A DNA stretch of 16,984 bases from Euperipatoides rowelli (lineage: Eukaryota > Onychophora > Udeonychophora > Euonychophora > Peripatopsidae). The position numbers were made by a program, and so were the translations under genes. How positions within the stretch are numbered: position 1 is the stretch's first letter; every line of letters starts with the position of its first letter. Positions 10,095-16,984 of the stretch are shown here, piece after piece. The stretch lies in assembly GCA_003024985.2 (NCBI GenBank), contig PXIH01S0008171.1; one strand, 5' to 3'. The notes beneath the pieces were generated by a model that saw nothing but the letters and a program-made list of their open reading frames with translations, ran no database searches and was not told the origin of the DNA.

Positions 10095-10920
10095 AGGATA
10101 ATTTGTCGCTTAACTATCTGTTTCAATGTTAAAAAAAAATACTCAGAGAATGGTCACGAGTAATGGGCATGTACTGTACCGATCGTGAAGCCAAAATTTA
10201 ATGGAAGATTTGTGTACTTTTTTTTAATAACTGTTCATTTATTTCCTCACAAATTTTACACTCGAATGACAGGTTTCATTTCTGGTGTGCAAATTTTTGT
10301 TGATCTTGTATATATTTCCACACAAAACATTAAAATCTTTAATTTTGTGTGCAATGTTTTTTTTTTTTTAAAAAAAATCATAATTGCTTTCAAATAACAT
10401 TTGAATTTAGTGTTGTTGTAACCATTTATTAATTACTAATATAATTAATATCAAAAAATTAATTTGATCTCTAATTGATTTTTCTCTTTCCCATGCACTT
10501 TCCCTTGCTCTTTCCCAGTAAAATGCCTATTCTGACAGGTTAGTTTATCCATAACCATTTGGGTTCAATTAGGGTTGCTGGTTTTAAAAGTCATTTTCAG
10601 TATATGTATTGCACTATCAGACACCCCAATTTTGTAGTCTCTTGTCCTAAATGGTTCTCTATAAGAAATTTAAATGTTCCGCTATGTCAAACATGTCTCT
10701 TTAGCTTTTAGCAGCCTGACCATTAACATACTGTACATAGATTATTTGATAATATAAACTATTTTACCGGTTTGTAATAAGCATCTGCTGATTTTACAAA
10801 TGCCAAAAGTTTTACAAATCGGTTTAAAAATAGTAAATGTATAATTTTAATGTATTGTTCAGTTTTATTATTATTTGTGTTTAAAAGCTGACACTTTTAA
10901 AATTCTCATGGTTGTTTATA

Positions 10921-10933
10921 TGACCTCTGACCT
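10921..10933 (-). promoter_or_regulatory. Perfect DR1 nuclear-receptor-type half-site repeat
   Basis: TGACCTCTGACCT is, on the minus strand, AGGTCA-G-AGGTCA, the textbook DR1 element bound by RXR/HNF4-type receptors. Functional relevance is unknown; it is 25 bp upstream of a candidate poly(A) signal. Confidence 0.4.
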
Positions 10934-10945
10934 CTTTACTTGAAA

Positions 10946-10951
10946 AATAAA
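10946..10951 (+). promoter_or_regulatory. ATXN3: Poly(A) signal candidate 2
   Basis: AATAAA followed within 10-40 nt by a GU-rich run (TTATGTTTTGTAATGTTG, then CTGTTTTTGATTGAG), the best downstream context among the candidates. Further AATAAA hexamers are at 11105 and 11346. Confidence 0.4.
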
Positions 10952-11539
10952 AAAGTTATGTTTTGTAATGTTGAAAGAAACTGTTTTTGATTGAGTAGGT
11001 AAGAGAGATCATGGAAGTCAGTAAATGTCCCGTAAAGCATAATGAAAATCTTGCTACTTTAAATTTGCACATCATGCTTTTAAAAACAATTATCTTTATA
11101 GTATAATAAACAATTATATACTCTTATTTTTTGAAAAAAAAAAAATCAACTTAATCCCCATGCATTCAATTTAATTTTACATTTTTATTTTAGTATTTTT
11201 TTAGCTTAGTTAATAGCCAACTGCTTCCATAATTCAGGATATATGCTGGGAAGGGGAGGAGGGCTTGAGTTCAAATATTTGAAGTGGTCAGTATTTCATA
11301 TTTTTCATTTCACTTTCACTACATATTTAGGCTTTCTGTAAGTATAATAAATGTAAAAATTGGTACAATAGTTTATTTGATGATTTGATAATTAAAATAC
11401 ATTTATGTACTGATTTACATTTTCTTGATAATACTAATTACTAGTATTCCTCAGATGAAAGGAGCTATTTTTAATTTTAACACTTCTGACCCTGTATTTT
11501 TCAAATGTATAGATGTGTGCAAATTGCATGAAAAGAAAA

Positions 11540-11602
11540 CAAGTTTCAAGATGAAACTTGCAGATGAAACTTGCACTGGTGCAAGTTTCATCTTGAAACT
11601 TG
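11540..11602. repeat. Nested palindrome cluster built on TGAAACTTGC
   Basis: 11540-11560 and 11582-11602 are exact 21-bp inverted copies. Between them 11563-11592 is a perfect 14-bp-arm palindrome (GATGAAACTTGCAC-TG-GTGCAAGTTTCATC). Each 21-mer is itself nearly palindromic (CAAGTTTCA...TGAAACTTG). The 63 bp can therefore fold in several alternative hairpin or cruciform forms. Overlapping open frames here on both strands result from the symmetry and are not genes. Confidence 0.9.
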
Positions 11603-11703
11603 CAGCAGTGCAAATATCTTTTAAAATAAACTTTTCCCACCAAATTATAAAAGCGGGCAAGTTTTATACTTAAGGATCATTGATAAAATAGAAACACGAT
11701 ACC

Positions 11704-11980
11704 TAGGAACGGGCAACAATAAGTCCCATTTTTCGAATGGATAACAGCATTATTTTTAAATTTAAGGTCCTTACCTTACTGTAACCCTGAACCTTATCTC
11801 CTACTATGTATTAAACTTATTCTGCCCCAACCCTATGATAATCTAGAGGGGAAATAATCCTTTTTTTGATCGATTTCAATAATTTTTGAGCAACTTCAGG
11901 CACCTCTTCCGTATAGGACGAAAATAGATGCACAGATGTTAAAAACGCGATAAAAGGGACATATTATTGTCCATTTTTAG
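11704..11980. mobile_element. Possible eroded inverted-repeat (MITE-like) element
   Basis: The segment 11709-11736 (GGGCAACAATAAGTCCC then ATTTTTCG) resembles the reverse complement of 11945-11980 (TGGACAATAATATGTCCC then TTTTATCGCG), with indels. This suggests two degenerate ends about 270 bp apart. The interior has no coding potential. Confidence 0.35.
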
Positions 11981-12514
11981 ACAATCCTGAAACACATGCT
12001 TTCACATAGTCTAATTAAATTATGGATGCAGGGTATTATTACATTTTTGGAATAAAATTTAGACATTTTTAAATACTATTGATGAAAGTAATAGTTACAG
12101 AATCTTCCTAAAAATTTCAATTCTCTAACTCAATCCCAATCATCATGATCAATGCAGAAATTACCAGCATTAATTCAATTTAGTAGGGCCAATTAACTAA
12201 AAAAAAAATATCCAAGCAATGTTTACAGTTAACAAATGTAAAAAAAAATATCACTATGTTTTTGAATTTCTCTATCACTCTCTGCACCCAAATTCTAAGC
12301 AATCAAGTTTATATCACTAGTCAATTACGATTTGTGTTATAAATTGAAATTAAAAATGTTAGATATTTTTTAATATATGATTGTAACGAGGTACTGAAGT
12401 TCACTTGTCCTAAAACCTGAGTAGTAGGAAATTAAAATATTTCATTCGTCATGATTGTATATTTAAATGATAAAAAGTGTCGTCATGCAATCGTAAAAAA
12501 AATAAAAATTATTA

Positions 12515-12551
12515 TTTTTTTTTTTTTTTTTTGGGGGGGGGGGGGGGGGGG
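12515..12551. repeat. T18-G19 homopolymer junction
   Basis: Eighteen T are followed directly by nineteen G. The G run could form a quadruplex. Lengths may be imprecise because such tracts are hard to sequence. Confidence 0.85.
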
Positions 12552-13109
12552 TGAACTGAAAAAAGTAAACTTTCCGAAATCTATTTCATATACAATACAT
12601 AGAGTAAATCATTTTTATTAGTTCCACATATTGTATATGTGCTTTAATTGACTCTTTACTCAATAGATGGCAGTTGTAGTTCTAGTCGTTTTCTATGAGC
12701 ACCTAGGCTAATAGATACACCAAAATATTAAATGAATTTATAAAATAAGAAATAGTGTAACTCATTATAAGAAGTTGTTAGGGGATGGAAACTAGTATCC
12801 GCCTTAACGTTTTCCAAACTTTTTTGTCACTGAATGCTTTTCATCTAACACAGTATATTCTTATGTGGCTATTTGATTTTTAAAATAATAAACATAATTA
12901 ATGCTCAAATGCATTTTATTTTTTTAAAACAATATAAAAATGAAATTGTTCGATTATTATTAGTCTATACCAGTATATTAATAACCCCCCAAAAATTAAA
13001 AATATTGTTGATACAAAGTCTTCTATGCTACAAATATTTAAAATTTATTTAATTTTTTTAATTATTACGGTTTTTCCCAGAATACTTATTTACATTGCCC
13101 AGAACACTA

Positions 13110-13110
13110 N
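13110..13110. other. Ambiguous base (N)
   Basis: Single N in an otherwise AT-rich non-coding stretch; an assembly or base-call ambiguity. Confidence 0.98.
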
Positions 13111-13196
13111 TATTCTATGGAACACAGTTTGGAAAACGCTGATCTACTTAAAAGATGTAGTAGAATCAAGAATTTGAATTCTAAGACAAAGAACTG

Positions 13197-13212
13197 CACA
13201 CACACACACACA
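13197..13212. repeat. (CA)n microsatellite, about 8 units
   Basis: Uninterrupted CA dinucleotides in non-coding DNA. Confidence 0.9.
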
Positions 13213-13401
13213 TAAGTTTATACAAAGTGCAAGTTATATCATTTTGATTATTATTGAGTAAACAATAAACAAGAAGAAGACATAAATAATTGAATCGCAA
13301 GAAATTTTAACACCATCCTGCCAGCATCTGCTTAAGGCTGGAGTTCAGTTTAGGATCCCACTAAATGGTGCCAGCTAGAATATGTAATGCATCGGTAATT
13401 C

Positions 13402-13521
13402 TATTGTACTTAATATTTGGTTATTGTTTTAGAGTTGGGGCATAATGTAATACTTCTATTGTATTGTACTTAATTTTTTGTTATTGTTTTAGAGTTGGGG
13501 CATATGATACTTCTATTGATT
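13402..13521 (+). repeat. 60-bp tandem duplication
   Basis: 13402-13461 is repeated at exactly 60-bp offset. The shared core runs from TATTGTACTTAAT through GTTATTGTTTTAGAGTTGGGGCAT, with a few substitutions and a small indel near the end of copy 2. Confidence 0.85.
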
Positions 13522-15058
13522 TATGTTTTCATATTCATGTCTGAGTTAGGGTCAGTGTTGGGGTTAAGGTTAGAGATCGTTTAGTAAAATCATATCAATA
13601 ATAAACATTGAGATAGTGACTATCTTGAGTATCCATTACTTTAAATCTTGCCCTGCTGGCTGTTGCCAAACGGTGGCCATCCTAAAATTAAACAGCTAAA
13701 CGTACTAGGCTGGTTTTAAGTTACCTTTATGGACACAGGTTAATAATAATATTACTGTGTATAATACTGCAATTAGCAGTCTGTTGAGTCATGTGCTTTC
13801 TAAGCCACAGATTTCTAGTCCCTGATTTGAATTGAATTTGAAGTAAAATTTATAAAATAAATAATATATACCTGCTCCATAAACTTTCTATAAAATTCTT
13901 TGAAATATTTATAAAAATTTAATATTAAAGTCCATTAAACCTGTACATTTTAATATTTTTTTTATAATATATACTGTACTTATATGCATATAATGTATAT
14001 AAAGTATATACACACACATACTGTATATATTTATTCCCTTCAATGGTTAAGAATTTTGCTGGTTATTAGAAAGTAAATTTTGGTCTATATTGACACCCAG
14101 TTTTATACTTGCTTGTGATAAAATAAAATTAGACCCTAAATCAAATGTTTTTTTTTTTTCAACATGATGCATAATATTTTCATTTTAAACTTTTTCTATT
14201 AACTTTAAGCATCCAAAGTAAATTTAAAAAATATCACTATGTTAAATACTCGTTTGGTTATAGATGAAATAGATTATTAAAATATAGCACAAATTTTCCA
14301 ATTTTTTTAAAAAAAAAAAGATTTTGATTGATATGATTAGTTTTATCATTCATTAATGTCACATTTTCGATTTGTTATTTTTATTATCATTAAAATTGAA
14401 AATATTAATTATCAATACATTCTAATTATACACATACGGTACTGTACATCTATCAAAATAATGTTATTTATACATTAGGTAAAATTTGCACAATAGAGAT
14501 TTGACTTTCGGGCTATATAACACATATGAATTTCGTTTACTGATGAAGTAGCATTTTAGTTGTTTTTTTTTAACTAAAAATTATTAAAACAAGTCAGAAA
14601 GTAATTCTGCTAGTGATGAATAAATTAACGCAAAATGGTTTGCTCCCAGTAACAAAAATACACCCATTTCATGCTTTAAAAAATATTTGATGTGTCCGAC
14701 AGTATTTTGAAAATATTTACCCTTCGTAAGTTAATTTTTAACAATATTTAAGTACCGTATGGTTAAAAATAGTCTAGTAGAAACAACTTGTGATTTCTTA
14801 GTAAAATTATGCTTTAAAGATATAAGCACATTTCTTTGACTAGAATGACTCGGGTCTGTTCAGCGTTGGTAATTTAAAACTGTAAGATGTATAATTGTGG
14901 ATGACATTTTAAGTAGCACTAGGTAGATGTCGATAGTTCTTAAACTTTTATATAGCCGGACATTTTAAATGTAGACTCTGCTGTGAGGTTTAGATTTTAA
15001 ATTCATCCATGTTATTTTTCATGGAAATTCATTCTTTATGAAGTACAAATATATTGTT

Positions 15059-15422
15059 CAGGATTATTACAAAAGAAATAAACAGTTTCAACATTTTCTA
15101 AAACCAAAATTATTTCAGATATTGAAACCATATATGGTTTTGTAGAGAAACTCTGGAAGTTTGTTATAGAAACTTACAGATGTTCGATGTATGCAACCAG
15201 AGTTCTAAAATGTTATTGCACAACTGTAACTGAAGCACACAAAACACCGCCACACTATTTCTGGCCATCTTGCCCGACTGGTGTGTGATGCACCTCCTAT
15301 TTTTTACGTCACCATGGCTAAAGTGGTACAAACTTTAAATGTTTCTTTACAAAACCATGCATGGTGAGTGTCAATATCTAAAATAGATGTTGAAACTCTC
15401 AATTTCTTTTGTAATAACCCTG
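15059..15422. mobile_element. ~364-bp MITE with long terminal inverted repeats
   Basis: The left arm (15059-15151) and right arm (15341-15422) are inverted copies. Both start CAGGRTTATTACAAAAGAAA, then share AGTTTCAACAT, AGATATTGA and ATGGTTTTGTARAGAAAC, with an ~11-bp indel in the middle. The inner 190 bp is non-coding and somewhat GC-richer. TATATT occurs next to both ends (15050-15055 and 15423-15428), compatible with TA-type insertion as in Tc1/mariner-class elements, but the exact left boundary is off by 3 bases, so the class is an inference. Confidence 0.75.
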
Positions 15423-16984
15423 TATATTAATTCACATAGAATATACAATATGCTACCTATTTGGTTTTCAGAATGTCATTCCTTGTTTTAAAATCTTATG
15501 TTAAAGAGAAATAGTAAATTTATTTTAAAATGTAGATCAGCTTTTTTGAGTAAATTGTTTGTGGTTGTTTAAGGCTGCATGAATATTAAAGCTACTAGTG
15601 TTTAAATAGCTTTTTTTTTTATTCCTTCTATTTGATTGGGGTGGAGGAGCGTTCTTAAAGTGATATATTGCTTCAAATGGTCTACCTTTTTCTACTGTTG
15701 GCCTACTAGTTACTTCTACTATATGGTTGCAATTTAAAAATATGTATAAATAGTTAATAATGTAAGGCATAAATTTGAAGAGGAAAGAGTTGATACTGAG
15801 AGAAATTACTTTAAATATTCCATTTTGTTCATGAAGTTGGGAAGAAATCTGATCATAATATCTCCTTTCACAAAATGGACTGTTTAAATTTATATAGATG
15901 TGGAATGGATATGTCATTTCTATACAGTGCATGGTTGATCATATTAATTTATCTATTCAAAATTACTAAAAGCTTGCCACACACTGAACAAAAATTATTG
16001 TATGTATGGTTTTTCTTTCATTGTGTTGTTTTACATAAATACTTTTTATCAGACATACATTTATTTTCATGAATGATGTAACCGCCATATTTAAACTGAT
16101 CTTTCTTATTTTTTTAATACAGCTGCTGCCATTGTTTGGTGTCAAAAAAAAATTATCATTGATATACGTGACTCATGATTCTATAAATTATTTTTATAAT
16201 ATTCATAAATTAAACATATCGCTTAAAAATTTCTAATCGAGAAAGAAGTATACTTTTTATTGATCGCTGAAGCCATTAATTTGGGCCAGGTGTTTGAGCA
16301 GATGTTTTATTTTTAAAATATTAGCTACCGATCTTAGTTTAAAATTTATTTTGTCGCTAGTTATGTCCCCCGCCCCCTTTTCCTTTGTTAAGTAATCCTA
16401 TCTGAAAATAATTGAGATAAGCTTTATTAATTAATAAGAAAAAGATATTTAATGGGATTGCTTTTATTACTGTACTTATTTTGATTTGGTAATAGTAACA
16501 AATTTGTCAAAGTATTTAAATTTATCCCTTATTCTTTCAATTTGACTATGATTTTATTAACAATATAGTTATTTTAGGGAATTTAGTTATTTTTTGGATC
16601 CCAAATTCTTATGAAGGTAAAATTAATTCAATGTTGAAATAGCGTTATGCTAAAGAAATACATTTTTAAAAAAAATAGTCATCTTGCAGAATATGTAACT
16701 ATTAATGAAATAGCTTCAAAGTCAGTGGGTCCAACCTTTTATTCAAAATTGCCAAAATCAAAACAAAAAACAACATTTTTGCCAAGTTTTTATTTACTTG
16801 CTAATAAAAAAATTATTTAAAAAAAATAATTTTTGGCTACCATTTATACTCATGTAATACAGTAGTTGACAGGTAAAAGTCAAACCCTCCCCCCTCCCTT
16901 TTTTGTGTCTTAAAAATGCCTCTTCTGATTTCTCATATGTATTTTTCTTCCTTTAAAGGTCAAATGTAACGGATTTTTATTATT

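Larger units (their letters stand above)
9193..10970 (+). other. ATXN3: Probable ATXN3 3' UTR and flank (end not determined)
   Basis: Non-coding and AT-rich, with several homopolymer tracts. No AATAAA occurs until 10089; there is an ATTAAA at 9945-9950. The UTR is therefore probably 0.8 kb or longer, unless a non-canonical signal is used. Nothing else gene-like was seen. Confidence 0.5.
11000..16984. other. Intergenic AT-rich DNA without recognised genes
   Basis: Apart from the repeats listed separately, no conserved coding segment, tRNA or rRNA was seen on either strand. A short TTAGGG-like degenerate run (GTTAGGGTCAGTGTTGGGG and following, 13547-13575) and C-rich patches at 16366-16378 and 16887-16902 are the only other compositional outliers. 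The longest open frame (minus strand, 15537-15932, 131 codons) has random-looking composition. Confidence 0.6.

Noticed and set aside
11425-11673. Three overlapping open frames on both strands
   Set aside because: They result from the symmetric palindrome cluster, which keeps several frames open; no homology recognised.
13547-13575. TTAGGG-like run as an interstitial telomere
   Set aside because: Only one exact TTAGGG with degenerate neighbours, too short and impure to call.
15537-15932. 131-codon open frame on the minus strand
   Set aside because: Longest frame in the window, but the composition looks random (many Asn, Lys, Ile, Tyr), and it has no recognisable motif and no splice or promoter context.

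Overview
This is an AT-rich (roughly 70% A+T) animal genomic window with long homopolymer runs, one ambiguous base (N at 13110) and decayed transposons. The only host gene I can support is the 3' part of an ataxin-3 (ATXN3) orthologue on the + strand. It is a Josephin-family deubiquitinase. Three exons are visible, at 2529-2774, 3942-4094 and 9116-9192. They join in frame (all introns are phase 1, GT-AG) and give 158 residues plus a TGA stop. The protein sequence is clearly diverged from the vertebrate one and the intergenic DNA looks like an invertebrate genome, but I cannot name the phylum. The upstream exons with the catalytic Cys/His/Asn of the Josephin domain lie before the window.

Layout: 1-2528 is the end of an upstream intron. 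It holds a ~0.7-kb terminal-inverted-repeat element (1361-2063) with an internal 154-bp-period duplication, then a 26-A run. Exon A (2529-2774) encodes the last strand of the Josephin domain plus UIM1 and UIM2. Intron 2775-3941 has two hairpins. Exon B (3942-4094) encodes the VCP-binding-like segment and the position equivalent to the human polyglutamine tract, here Thr/Asn-rich. Intron 4095-9115 carries an AAGTC-rich degenerate satellite (4379-4650, 4917-5039), a frameshifted Tigger/pogo-type transposase relic (5969-6154) and a GC-richer islet (8592-8690). Exon C (9116-9192) encodes UIM3 and the stop. From 9193 on there is 3' UTR of unknown length and then intergenic DNA. It contains several poly(A)-signal candidates, a palindrome cluster (11540-11602), a T18-G19 tract, a 60-bp tandem duplication and a ~364-bp TIR element (15059-15422).

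I saw no bacterial-type operon, CRISPR array, rRNA, tRNA or intact second gene. The most interesting observation is in exon B. The DNA at the polyQ position is a CAA/CAG run, but the real reading frame takes it as ACA/GCA (Thr/Ala). The one-base-shifted frame would read Lys followed by five Gln. Other points worth checking are a possible intronic polyadenylation isoform lacking UIM3, the palindrome cluster, and a marked excess of the palindromic heptamer TACNGTA.
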